DNA from: Rebecca billardiae RCC1528
Taxonomy: Eukaryota > Haptophyta
Length of the DNA stretch: 64,000 bases
Direction: 5' to 3'
NCBI GenBank assembly: GCA_965240325.2
Contig: OZ251233.1
Location: forward strand, 186,001-250,000
The first letter of the stretch is position 1. Each line of letters opens with the position of its first letter. The translations under genes and the position numbers were made by a program. Under the pieces are notes generated by a model, which saw only the letters and a list, made by a program, of their open reading frames with translations, was not told the DNA's origin and searched no databases. Shown piece after piece: positions 46,032 to 55,286 of the stretch.

Positions 46032-48017
46032 TCATGCCGAAGGCGGCGGAGGTGGTGGAACAGCATGCAGTATCGCCACGACGTGTTTCAGAAAAGTACT
46101 CGTCGCGGTAGCCTTGGTCATGATGTCGGACCGGTTGTCGTCGGTCGACACCTTCTGGATCAGCACGGCGCCGTCGGCTTGCGCGCGCCGCGTGAAATGG
46201 TACTTCACGTCAATGTGCTTGGTGCGCTTGTGGTGCACCGGGTTGTTCGTCAAATCGATCGTGCCCTGGTTATCCTCGTAGATCACCGTCGTGGGCTCCA
46301 CGACCGGCTCGTTCAAAAACGTGACCAGGTCGCGCAGGTAGATCACCTCGCGGCAGCACTCGCTCAGCGCGATGTACTCCGCCTCGCACGTAGACAACGC
46401 GACCACGCTCTGCAGTCCGCTGTGCCACGAGATCGGGACCCCGTTGTACATAACAAGGTATCCCGTCGTAGAACGTCGATCTTCACGATCGTTCGCCCAG
46501 TCCGAGTCCGCGTACGCCACCAAATCAGGGTGTTGTGCGTGCGTCGCGTGCCGGAAGAGGATGCCGCGCCGACGCGTGCCGAGCAAGTATCGGAGCGTGC
46601 GCTTCGCGGCGGTCAAGTCGTAGAGCCGGGGATTGGACATCCGGCGTGCCAGCATGTTCACGGCGTGCGCGATGTCGGGGCGACACGTCGTCATGCAGTA
46701 CATGAGGGCACCGGTCATCTCCTGGTAGTGCTGGCGGTCAGCGCGCAGCAGGAGGGCTTGCAGCGGGCGGGGGATCTCGCGCGTCTCGCTGCACTCGGGG
46801 GTCGGTGGGTGGCGCTCTCCACTCAGGTGAAAGCGCTCGCACACATCACCGATGTACTGGTTCAGGTGGGTAAAAAGTCCGTCCACCGTGGTCTCAAATT
46901 CGGCGCCAAGGAACTTGCTCAGGCAGTCCGCGCCCTGCATCTCGTAGTGCGTCAGCAACGCCGTCATCAGCGCGTCCAACGCGTTCTTGTCCTTCGAGAT
47001 GTTCATCATCAGCAGATCGTCGACAAAGTGACCGACGAACACGTAGCCGCCATCGACTGCCTTCGAGTAGATGCACGGCGCGCTCGGGCACGGCTCGAAC
47101 CCATGTTCGAGCAAACACTTACGCAAGTGTAGGTACCACACGCGCCCAGTCTGGCGCATGCCAGGGAGCGCCTTCACAACAGCCTGCACCGTCTGCGCGG
47201 CGGGTCTGCTCCGCCTCGCTCGGTCTCGTCGCATCGGGTCGTAGTCGCGCGGCAGCTCGGGCGCCGCGGACTCACCAGCTCGTGCGTCGTCATCGCCTCC
47301 GGCGTCATCGCCGTCGGCGCTCGGTTGCGCAGCTTCGCTCGCTGCGCCCCCGTCGTCATGAGCAGCAGCGCCGCCGTCATCGGCCGCGCCGTCCTCAATC
47401 TCAAAATGCTCGTCGCCCTCGCCGGTGAGCTCGCCGTCAGCGGCGTCCCCCAGCTCAGTCTCGGGCTCGGCATTGTCATCGCTGGCCGCGAATGGAGTGT
47501 GCCTCCCCTCGACCAGCGACCGCTCATCAATGATGTACACGTCCTTTGAGTGTATCACCTGCTGCTGCCCGTCATCGAGCAGCACCTCGCGCCCCGTCCA
47601 GCTGTCCTCTCGTGAGGATGGTCGGGGCGCTCGCAGCATCGGTCTCAGCGGATGCCGTGAAGGGTAGGCATCGTTGCCACTCCCATCATCATCGAGCTCG
47701 TGCTCGACGTTGTCGATCACGGGGACCGTCCAGGCCCCCGCCGCGGTGTCGTCACCGCAAGTGCCACACGCGGGCACGTCAATGCTTGCGCGGTTCGTAC
47801 CGCGCGCGCAGCCGCCCTGCAGGCGGAGGACATTCGAGGTTGCGTAACGGATGTCCTTCTGGTAGTCACCGAACTCGTACACCACGCCGTGCGTGGGCAT
47901 CTGGTTCGTCAGCGCGCTTTCACTCGGCTGCTCGATGCAGAGCGCGCTGCACGCGAGCATCATTGCCCGCGCGTTCGTCGCGACACCCGCGGCGCTGCGA
48001 CCGGCTGGATGGGCCAT
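46032..48017 (-). CDS. Copia pol remnant: reverse transcriptase C-terminal half plus RNase H
   Basis: A 661-codon uninterrupted frame. The first 270 residues are acidic linker with VIHSKDVYIIDE, resembling the end of Copia integrase. At about 284 ALPGMRQTGRVWYLHL matches the Copia ALYGLKQAGRLWY block. GHFVDDLLMM (about 325-334) is the catalytic FVDD box (YVDD in most relatives). The thumb region follows, then RNase H with ADSDWA, STTGY, STCEAEYIAL, EDNQGTIDL and KHIDVKYHF, all canonical. The region upstream that should contain the first catalytic Asp of reverse transcriptase and the integrase DDE core is absent, and the join is in frame. The frame nevertheless stays open for its full length, consistent with a recent deletion or a non-autonomous lineage. 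The start is uncertain; the first ATG is used. Confidence 0.9.
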   Translation of the reverse strand: MAHPAGRSAAGVATNARAMMLACSALCIEQPSESALTNQMPTHGVVYEFGDYQKDIRYATSNVLRLQGGCARGTNRASIDVPACGTCGDDTAAGAWTVPVIDNVEHELDDDGSGNDAYPSRHPLRPMLRAPRPSSREDSWTGREVLLDDGQQQVIHSKDVYIIDERSLVEGRHTPFAASDDNAEPETELGDAADGELTGEGDEHFEIEDGAADDGGAAAHDDGGAASEAAQPSADGDDAGGDDDARAGESAAPELPRDYDPMRRDRARRSRPAAQTVQAVVKALPGMRQTGRVWYLHLRKCLLEHGFEPCPSAPCIYSKAVDGGYVFVGHFVDDLLMMNISKDKNALDALMTALLTHYEMQGADCLSKFLGAEFETTVDGLFTHLNQYIGDVCERFHLSGERHPPTPECSETREIPRPLQALLLRADRQHYQEMTGALMYCMTTCRPDIAHAVNMLARRMSNPRLYDLTAAKRTLRYLLGTRRRGILFRHATHAQHPDLVAYADSDWANDREDRRSTTGYLVMYNGVPISWHSGLQSVVALSTCEAEYIALSECCREVIYLRDLVTFLNEPVVEPTTVIYEDNQGTIDLTNNPVHHKRTKHIDVKYHFTRRAQADGAVLIQKVSTDDNRSDIMTKATATSTFLKHVVAILHAVPPPPPPSA

Positions 48018-48052
48018 GCCCGGCGGTCCGTGGTTTCACACGTTTGAGCTCA

Positions 48053-48463
48053 TGATGTTTATTCCGCCTTACCAGTTCCCCGGTCACGCAGGGGCTTATC
48101 ACAGTGTCCCTGCGGACGTCGTCAGCAGCGTCGTCCGTGCGGACGAGCGGGCGGTGCGGGAGTCGTCCCACACAGGTCACAAGTCAATGTCAAGAGCAAA
48201 CGGCGGCCACCAGTAAACTGATAGGCCGGTCGTTAGACCAATAGCGCCGGGGGAAAACGTATATACGTAACCGGCGGCTTGCGTTCGCCTGCGGGCAGCG
48301 GCGAAAGCAATAGGATTAGGGGCCGAGCGCGCTCGTGCCGGTTCAGGGAGGGCAGGTACGACAGCGAGTAGTACCTGGTACTCGACCTCTCCTGGCGGTT
48401 GGATCCAAGCGCCTGGAAAGGAAAAGAAATCGTGCACGGAGGAAATTCGGGATTAATACAACA
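48053..48463 (-). repeat. Copia 5' LTR
   Basis: The right LTR copy, 411 bp, which is the 5' LTR and should carry the promoter. It differs from the left copy at one base. CAATA follows at 48464-48468. Confidence 0.92.
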
Positions 48464-48468
48464 CAATA

Positions 48469-48886
48469 TTCGGCCGCACACTGCTAGTTCCCGCCTGAGT
48501 TGGGCTCCTGGTTCGATCACTCTCCCAAACAATAACAATATAGATTGTATGTCTACTGGCATGCGATTTGTGCATCCGGTAGTACAAAGTACCTGTGCGA
48601 GCAGGGCAAGGGGGGGGGGGGGGGGGATGCACATTCTCCGTCAGCACGAATGACTGTCATCGTTTGACAAAATGCACAACACAACTACTGTTTAACACTA
48701 GCGACCACTGCTGTCCCGCCACTCGACGCACTGTAAGGAACGGTCAATGAGTCATATGTGAATAAATGCATTAATTAATTAAATATATATATTTATGATC
48801 GTGTGTATAACTCGACAAGTGGGCTTGCTTCCAGCCTTGGCGTGGTCGGTTGCATCCGAATCGCAATGTCTGACCAGTGCCTAGCC
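48469..48886. other. Spacer with 17-base G run
   Basis: No gene seen. Holds an uninterrupted run of 17 G at 48610-48626 and an AT-rich stretch TTAATTAATTAAATATATAT at about 48,771-48,790. Confidence 0.4.
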
Positions 48887-49447
48887 TTAGCCGAGTGCTT
48901 TGGCCATTCGAGCACATAATTGGCCTCGCCGCAAAGCCTGAGACGAGTAGGATCGCCACACGCCCGAATGCCACCTGCCAATAAGCTTGCAGTCGTCCTC
49001 CGTCAATTTGGCCGACTCTGCCAGCCATAACCCTGTACGCCGCCATGTATGTGTCCCGAGGGCCGTACCCCCCAACCCCAGGGAGACTCCGAGGGCGTGT
49101 GCCCACCCTAGCGCCTCCTCATATGGTAGGGGGCAGCCTCTTGACTTGGCTGAACTAAAGACTGGCCCCGACGGTACCTCACCTCGTCGGAGGCGTGAGC
49201 GACTGTACTGCCACCAATCTCGCAGTGCCCGCACCGGGCAGCACACCCCTGAAGTGTTGGTGAGCTTAGGTAGCCAGACGCCCACTGGCTCGCGCTGTCG
49301 TTTGCCACGGTGTAGAATGATAAATATCCCTTTTCCCGTTGTGTCCCAAAGCACGTCGTCCCAGTGTATGATTCTGGTACCCTGTCCCACAGCAGAGTGT
49401 CCCCCTGCAGAGAAATGTTCAGACCGCAGTAGCCCGAATGTCGCCAC
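48887..49447 (-). pseudogene. Tyrosine recombinase catalytic domain, N-terminally truncated remnant
   Basis: A 186-codon frame with the catalytic-domain signature of tyrosine recombinases: LLRSEHF near the start (Arg I), a Lys in the beta-hairpin (RGKRQREPV), GTHTWRRTG (HxxR box), GRWHSGVWRSY (His/Trp and candidate Tyr nucleophile, SYSS) close to the C-terminus. Order and spacing are right for the catalytic half, about 180 residues. The N-terminal core-binding domain is absent, and no second gene of a DIRS, Crypton or Ngaro element is recognisable beside it. It sits between a Copia insertion and the 5' side of the LOV gene, so it is probably what is left of an old element. It could be functional only if an upstream exon exists. 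Confidence 0.6.
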
Positions 49448-49845
49448 ATTGGTGCGCTCGGGACAACTTCAGGTTCTTTAGGGGGTTTGCGACTGTCGTC
49501 GGTCGGATCTCGGAGATGAGACCAGATCTTCCATCGGCGAACTTTGGAAACCTCGACATTGTTCGCCCAGGTGGCCTGGCCCGGGACGGGCCAATCGCGT
49601 TGGGGCTTCGCCTTCGAGAGAGCTCATTGGTTCGCGAACTGAGCGTTTCATCACGGCCTTCGCCCAGTTTTGAGTTTTCTTCTCGTCGCAGCTCTCGGAG
49701 GGCTACCGCAACCGACGACGCCACCGAGCGGGGGGGCTTTGCTGGCCGTCCGACACAAGCCATCAGCCGACGACGGGCGCACTGCCCACAGCGCCGTCCG
49801 CCTCGCCCCCCTCCCCCACATTCTGCACACGCGTGCGCACCGGCG

Positions 49846-52236
49846 ATGGCGACACCCGCCTTCCGGCTACGCACCGCCTGGGCCGAAGCCCCCGACGCCG
49901 CCCAGCCCGACCTCTCCCGCCTCGACGAGCTCGCCGCCGCGACGATCGTGACGAGCACGACGCCTCCGTTCATCATCACGCACGTGAACGCCGCGTGGGA
50001 GCGGCTGTGCGGGTACACGGCGCGGGAGGCGGTGGGCAGCACGTGTACGATTCTACAGGGCCGGCTCACCGACCCCGCCAAGCTCGCCACGCTGCGTCAG
50101 GCCAGCGAGCACCTCAAGCCAATCACAGTCGAGCTGGTGAACTACCGCAAGGACGGCTCCTCCTTCCTCAACGAGCTGAGCGTGCGCCCGCTGCGCGGGC
50201 CGACGGGCGTGGTGAGCCACCTGGTGGGCACTCTCGTCGCGCGTCAGCTCGAGATCCCGCCCGTCGCGCGCCAGCTCGAGACCCCGCCCGAGGCGAGCGC
50301 GCTGCAGCTCGCGGCCGCCGCGCTCCCGCTGCCGCCGCCGCCGCCGCCGCCGCTGCTGCCGCCGCCGCCGATGCCGCTCTCGACGCGCGCGGCCTCGGCG
50401 CACGGCGGCGGCGCGGAGGCAAAGTCCGCGCTGCGCCGCCGCGCCGCGCCCGCCCACGCCGCCCACGCCTCCGCCCGCGCCGCCGCCGTCGCGATCGGCG
50501 GCAGCGGCGGCCCCGCCGGGCAGGCCGCCGGGCACGTCGGCTTTGCCAAGCCTCTGGTCGACCTGCTCGAGTACGACTCGCGCGCGCCGACGCTGTCGCG
50601 CGTGCGCGGGCGCAGCGTGGACGGCGTCGCGGTGGGCGCGGGCGCGCTCGGCGGCGCGCTGCTGCCCGCGCCCAATCCGCACGCCGCGCGGCGCGAGCGC
50701 CACACCAAGCCCGTCCTCGGCGGCTCGGGCGCGGACGTGCGCGCAGAGAGCCGGCAGCCGCAGCCGCAGCCGCAGCGGCAGCAGCGGCAGCAGCACGAGG
50801 CTCGGCACGCGCACGCCAAGGGCTCGCGCACGCCGCCGGGCAGCGTCGAGGGCAGCTTCAGTAGCGCGCACGGCGGCGGGTGCGCGGACGGCAGCAGCTT
50901 CAGCTCCGCAACCGACGGCGGCAGCTTTGGCTGCAGCTACGGCGGCGCTCATCGCCACGCAGCCGCCGGGCTCGGCGGCGGGGGCGGTGGGATCCTCCGG
51001 CGCGTGCACGCCGTGCGGGGCGCCAAGCACCAGCCGCCCGAGCGCGGCGCCGCCGCCGCCGACGCGAGCCTGAGCAGCGCGAGCGGCAGTGACGGCGGCG
51101 GGCGCGCCGCCGTGCCTGAGCTCAGCCTGCCGCTGCTCGCAGCCATCGGCGCGCAGCTGGCAGGCGCCGACCTCCTGTGCTTCCGGCTCGCCGGCCGGCG
51201 GTTTCGCGAGGCGAGCGTCGCGACGGCGGGCGGCCCCGCGCGGCGCGAGGAGCTGCTGAGCTCCAAGGCGCGCGCCAGGTGGGCGCGCCGCGCGCTCGGC
51301 CTCGAGCCGAGCGCCGTGCCGGGCGCGTGCGCGCTCGCGTGCGCGCGCGGCGACCTCGAGCTGCTGCGCTGGCTGCACAAGCACGGCGCGGCGGTGGGCG
51401 CGGCGTGCTGCGACGCGGCCGCGGAGCACGGCCACGCGGCCGTGCTCCATTGGCTGCTGCGCCACGGCTGCGCCCCCGAGCCCGGCGGCGCGGCGCTCCA
51501 CGCCGCCGCGGCGCGCGGCCACCTAGGCGTGCTCCGCGAGATGCAATCTCGCGGCCTCTGCCCGCCGGACGAGGAGCTGTGCTTCGTCGCGGCGGAGTCC
51601 GGGCAGATGGGCGTGCTGCGCTGGGCGCGAGAGGAGGCGGGCTGCGCGTGGTCGGAGATGACCGCCGCCGCCGCCGCCGGCGCGGGCCACCTCGGCGTGC
51701 TCGAGCAGCTGCTGGACGGCGGCTGCCCGGTGGACGAGCAGGCGGCCATTGAGGCGGCGCGCGGCGGCCACGGCGCGCTGCTCCGCTGGGCGCACGAGCG
51801 AGGCTGCCCGCTCGGCGAGGACACGTGCATGGCGCTCGCGTCGGTTGGCGCGCTCGCGGAGCTCAAGTGGGCGCGGCGCGCGGGCGTGCCGTGGGCGACG
51901 ACGACGGTCACCGCCGCCGCGGCCAACGGGCACGTCGGCGCGCTGCGCTGGGCGCTCGACAACGGCTGCGACGCGGAGGCGCTCACGGTGCGCGCGGCCG
52001 CGGCGGCCGAGGGCGGCGGCACGGCCGCGCTCGAGTGCATCGCGGCGCACCCGTCGAGCTCGCGCAAGGTGCGAGCGCTCGCCACCTCCGTGCTGCTCGA
52101 GCGGCGCAGCTGCGCGCCCGCCGCCGCGCCGCACCCGTCGGAGCCCTCGAAGCCGATGACCGCCCACTGGCCGTCGGCCGGACCGAGCGCGATGGCGATC
52201 TCGCAGCACGCCGGCCGCGGCCCCGGCGGCGGCTGA
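49846..52236 (+). CDS. LOV-domain protein with F-box-like segment and ankyrin-type repeats
   Basis: A 796-residue frame; the ATG at 49846 is chosen because the longer in-frame upstream extension has low-complexity text and reaches into the recombinase flank. Residues about 28-132 form a PAS/LOV domain: HVNAAWERLCGYTAREAVG, then STCTILQGRLTDPAKL, where Cys67 matches the photoactive cysteine of GxNCRFLQG, and NYRKDGSSFLNELSVRPL. Flavin binding and blue-light adduct formation are therefore plausible, although the NCRF core is changed to TCTI. A long Pro/His/Gln/Gly-rich linker follows. At about 423-460 VPELSLPLLAAIGAQLAGAD and FRLAGRRFREAS resemble an F-box. From about 500 to 740, seven or more ankyrin-type units recur with GHLGVL, LRWALDNGC and similar. 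LOV plus F-box plus protein-binding repeat is the layout of ZTL/FKF1, which use Kelch instead. A light-controlled ubiquitin ligase adaptor is inferred. Confidence 0.75.
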   Translation: MATPAFRLRTAWAEAPDAAQPDLSRLDELAAATIVTSTTPPFIITHVNAAWERLCGYTAREAVGSTCTILQGRLTDPAKLATLRQASEHLKPITVELVNYRKDGSSFLNELSVRPLRGPTGVVSHLVGTLVARQLEIPPVARQLETPPEASALQLAAAALPLPPPPPPPLLPPPPMPLSTRAASAHGGGAEAKSALRRRAAPAHAAHASARAAAVAIGGSGGPAGQAAGHVGFAKPLVDLLEYDSRAPTLSRVRGRSVDGVAVGAGALGGALLPAPNPHAARRERHTKPVLGGSGADVRAESRQPQPQPQRQQRQQHEARHAHAKGSRTPPGSVEGSFSSAHGGGCADGSSFSSATDGGSFGCSYGGAHRHAAAGLGGGGGGILRRVHAVRGAKHQPPERGAAAADASLSSASGSDGGGRAAVPELSLPLLAAIGAQLAGADLLCFRLAGRRFREASVATAGGPARREELLSSKARARWARRALGLEPSAVPGACALACARGDLELLRWLHKHGAAVGAACCDAAAEHGHAAVLHWLLRHGCAPEPGGAALHAAAARGHLGVLREMQSRGLCPPDEELCFVAAESGQMGVLRWAREEAGCAWSEMTAAAAAGAGHLGVLEQLLDGGCPVDEQAAIEAARGGHGALLRWAHERGCPLGEDTCMALASVGALAELKWARRAGVPWATTTVTAAAANGHVGALRWALDNGCDAEALTVRAAAAAEGGGTAALECIAAHPSSSRKVRALATSVLLERRSCAPAAAPHPSEPSKPMTAHWPSAGPSAMAISQHAGRGPGGG

Positions 52237-53464
52237 TTGGCCTGGCGATGCATTGGCGACAGCCGCGTATCGGGTGTCACCATCCTACCGGACTTCGCCG
52301 TCCGTGTATACGCCCTGAGCGAGGGGGAAGGCACCTTTCGAGACAGCACTCAGGCGCCTCGACGTTGAGTATGTCATTGATCGCGCGCGTGTGTGATCAC
52401 GGCAGCAAGACTAAGTCGCGCGAGGTGGAGTCACAGGTGGTAGCGCGCTTCTTCGCCGCATCATCCGCAGCTGACTAGCTGGCGTGCGCCAGCTCGCCGC
52501 TCGAGTCACGTCGGCTGCGCGCGGCAGCGGTCGCGGCTTCACCCGACCGCCGCATACTTACTCACTTATTACTGTAGCAGTAGTCAATTAATTATATATA
52601 TATATATATATTATAACTTTCATCAGATGATTCACTGTAGTGTCGTCTATGACTATGGACCATAGGCGGCATATATATATATATAGTAGTACGTGACCAT
52701 GTTGAGTAGTTGTTCGCACAGCGCGGCGCCGGCTGCACCGCCCGTTCCGCTGGACGCCGGCTCGCTCTTCGTTGACGACGACGACTTCTTCTTCAACCCG
52801 GTCGCGCGGGCGCGGTGATGGTACACTCCGGCAGGCAGATGCGGCGCACTGTCTGATGCTCTATGCGTGCGTGTGGCCCGTGTGCCGACTTTCCACGACG
52901 TCGACTCAGGCTGCTGACGCGTGGCATCCAGCTCGAGGCGGAGGTCGCCAGGGCTCGCCCAAGGTCGAGTCTGCCTTGCGTGTGCTAGGTCGCCGAGGTG
53001 CGGCCGCAGGGTGCGATGACGAGGAGTTGCGCGCCGTCGCATCAACCTCTCGCACGTATCAGTGCCGACCGAGCCACCGAGTAGTCGAGTGGATGACGCT
53101 CGTGGCGGCGGCTGCTCTTCAAATGACGCGGTCGGGCCGCCTTGGCGAGCTTGGGAGGAGGGCTCGGTCTGCTACATGTGCGTCAGTAGTCACGGCCTAA
53201 ACCGTGCGCAAGTAGACTTATTGAGTCGATCGTACATGATGGCGCGGCAGCAACGGCCGCACCCGCGAGGGCACCGTGGGCGTCAGGCACTCAGGCAGCC
53301 AATGACTAATGAGTTAGAGCCATGCTCCGCAAAGGGCCGACGAAATGTAACACCAAGGTCAGTTTCCCGTGCAACCTGTCGTCCGCACCGAGCAGTGTAC
53401 AGCATCATGCTGATGCTGTATGTACGACGGGTGAGCATCACTCAGAGCAGCAGTCGTCACGAGA
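52237..53464. other. Intergenic region with AT repeats and a possible small terminal exon
   Basis: AT microsatellites lie at about 52,591-52,612 and 52,671-52,685. The plus-strand frame 52699-52818 (39 codons, MLSSCSHSAAPAAPPVPLDA... then FVDDDDFFFNPVARAR and stop) has a coding-like acidic/aromatic end and an acceptor-like CACAG within it, so it may be a last exon, but no upstream partner is recognised. The remaining 600 bp is unremarkable. Confidence 0.3.
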
Positions 53465-54913
53465 TCACGACTGCTGCAGCGACTGCTCGTCGTCTCGCGC
53501 GCACTCCCAGCCGGGCTCGCGGCACGCGCGCGGCAGTTCGTACCCATGGCACAGGTAGTCCTGCAAATACACGCGGCACACGGAGCGCGTGAGAGGTGCG
53601 TCGCCCGACACGAGCGCGCGCAGCTCCGCCGACGGCGCGAAGCCGGTCTCGCTGCCGGCGCTGGCGCGGTTGGCCACGCTCAGCTCGCACGTGGGCCTCC
53701 GGCCGGCGCGCGCTCGGCCGCCGAGCCGATCGCTCGCGTTGACTGCGTGCAGGACACGCGCGAGGTCGTCGCGCAGCGTCTCCTGCCGCAGCAGCTCGGG
53801 CACGCGCGGCGTGCGCACGCCCCTCGCGCCGCACAGGTAGTTCTCGCGCGCCCGGAGTGTCGCCTTCTCAGACTCCACGACGGCGGAGGCGTCGAGGAAG
53901 GCGGAGGCGGAGGCGACGTGTGACCAGAGCACGTACCGGTGCGTGCACTCGAGCGAGCGCACAAACGCGCGGAAGCGCACGCTCTCGTTGAGCGTGCCGT
54001 GCACGCGCGGCACGGGCGGCTGCGCCTTCTTCCCACGCCGGGCACGCGGCACGCCAGCCATCGGCGGCGGCGGCGGCGGCGATGGCGTGAGCAAGGTCTC
54101 GGCCTCACCGCTGAAGCCAGCGACCAACCACGCGATCGCTGAGGTGGTGCGCAGCCCGTGCAGCAGCGTGCGCGACGTGTGGTTCGCCTCCGCGGCGGTC
54201 GGCGCCCTGCGCGCGCGCGCCCGCTGCATAGCCGCCGCGTCGCCAGTACCCAGCACGAGCTTCTCGGCATTGGCCAGATTCGGCAGGCGCGCCCGGACGC
54301 CCGAGGGCTGCAGCTCGACCGTCACAGTCCGGAACTCGAGCAGCTCGTTGTACGCGGAGACGAGGCGCGCGAGCGGCTCGCGCACCATGCCCACGTGCAG
54401 CGGCTCGCGCGTGAACAGCCCTCGCGCGCGCGGCCGCGTCTTGTGATTCGTGCCGAACGCGCACCACCACCACTCCTTGAGGGCGGTCATGCCGGTCTTC
54501 TGCACCATGTACACCGCGAGCCCGGCGTCCAGGTCGAGGAGGTAGCGCGTGGGGATGCGGCAGATGCTGGCGCGGAGCTCCTTGGGCGAGTACGCCGGGC
54601 AATGCTTCGGCCGTGGCCAGTCGTACGCCTCGCGCACCGGCATCTGCGCGCCGAGCCAGCCGGCGTCGCTCGAGAGGTCGCGCACCTTGCCTTCTTTGTT
54701 GCCCCGCACGGCGAAGCGGTCGGGGCACGAGCGCAGAGCGGCGTGGTGCGCGCGCAGGCGGGCGGGCACGTCCGAGGACGCCGGTGGCTGGTACGCGCAG
54801 TACGGCGCGAGCGTGCAGCTATGCGTGCACGACAGCACCAGTACGACGCATCGGCGCCGCGCGAAACGCGCGCGGTCAGCAGCCGTGCACCGCCCTCGTC
54901 CGAGATCGTGCAT
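53465..54913 (-). CDS. Carbohydrate sulfotransferase, type II Golgi membrane protein
   Basis: The frame gives 482 residues from the ATG at 54913 (the upstream ATG at 55009 would add 32 residues that lie inside the neighbouring transposon's terminal repeat, so I prefer 54913). A short hydrophobic stretch at about 22-39 (CVVLVLSC) is the predicted signal anchor. The PAPS-binding motifs of the Sulfotransfer_2 type are visible: VYMVQKTGMTALKEWWW (5' phosphosulfate loop; Lys is the key residue) and HVGMVREPLARLVSAYNEL (3' phosphate loop with Arg and Ser). C-terminal text YLQDYLCHGYELP matches the usual end of the family. The reaction would be transfer of sulfate from PAPS to a glycan in the Golgi lumen. 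A Pro-rich insert (SPPPPPPPM) and a basic linker separate the two halves. Several Cys pairs and NxS/T sites fit a luminal domain. Confidence 0.8.
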   Translation of the reverse strand: MHDLGRGRCTAADRARFARRRCVVLVLSCTHSCTLAPYCAYQPPASSDVPARLRAHHAALRSCPDRFAVRGNKEGKVRDLSSDAGWLGAQMPVREAYDWPRPKHCPAYSPKELRASICRIPTRYLLDLDAGLAVYMVQKTGMTALKEWWWCAFGTNHKTRPRARGLFTREPLHVGMVREPLARLVSAYNELLEFRTVTVELQPSGVRARLPNLANAEKLVLGTGDAAAMQRARARRAPTAAEANHTSRTLLHGLRTTSAIAWLVAGFSGEAETLLTPSPPPPPPMAGVPRARRGKKAQPPVPRVHGTLNESVRFRAFVRSLECTHRYVLWSHVASASAFLDASAVVESEKATLRARENYLCGARGVRTPRVPELLRQETLRDDLARVLHAVNASDRLGGRARAGRRPTCELSVANRASAGSETGFAPSAELRALVSGDAPLTRSVCRVYLQDYLCHGYELPRACREPGWECARDDEQSLQQS

Positions 54914-55286
54914 TCGTGCATGCTTCAGGGGCTGGCCAGCAGCAGGCGGTAGGGCTGGAGGCTTCGGCCGCTGTCCGGTTAAGACCCGGACTGCCACTGC
55001 CGCGTGCAAGCACTGCGGCCGCAGGGCGTCCGGCGAGACCCACTGAAGCCCCAGTGCGGCCCGAGGTCCTCGATGGCGGCTTTCGACGGCCGGCCCATCT
55101 GACCCACCGTGCGCCCACGGCCGGTGCCGGACCGTCGGGGGGCGTCACAGCCGCGGCGAGGTTCGTGTGGGCATGCCAACTACTCGGGCAAAGACTCCCC
55201 CGCCAGGTGCGTGTGCGTGGTGCGCGTGTTGTCCCATGCGCTCGTGCGGGCGGGCGCGTCCCATTTCGGCGAGGCGGGCAGATTGA

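Larger units (their letters stand above)
45608..48463 (-). mobile_element. Ty1/Copia LTR retrotransposon, internally deleted, recent insertion
   Basis: Two 411-bp LTRs, 45608-46018 and 48053-48463, bound a 2,034-bp interior. In element orientation (minus) each LTR starts TGTTGTATTAATCC and ends AATAAACATCA, i.e. TG...CA. The five bases CAATA stand immediately outside both ends as a target-site duplication. The LTRs differ at a single position (about 45,986 vs 48,430), implying a young insertion. A polypurine tract GAGGGGGGG (minus strand, 46019-46027) abuts the 3' LTR. No tRNA-primer site of the usual Copia form is obvious beside the 5' LTR. The interior holds only the 3' part of pol: gag, protease, the integrase core and the N-terminal part of reverse transcriptase are gone. 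The element cannot move on its own and would need helper proteins. Confidence 0.93.

Noticed and set aside
48610-48626. 17-base G run as a functional G-quadruplex or telomere-like element
   Set aside because: A single homopolymer, possibly a sequencing artefact; nothing else supports a role.
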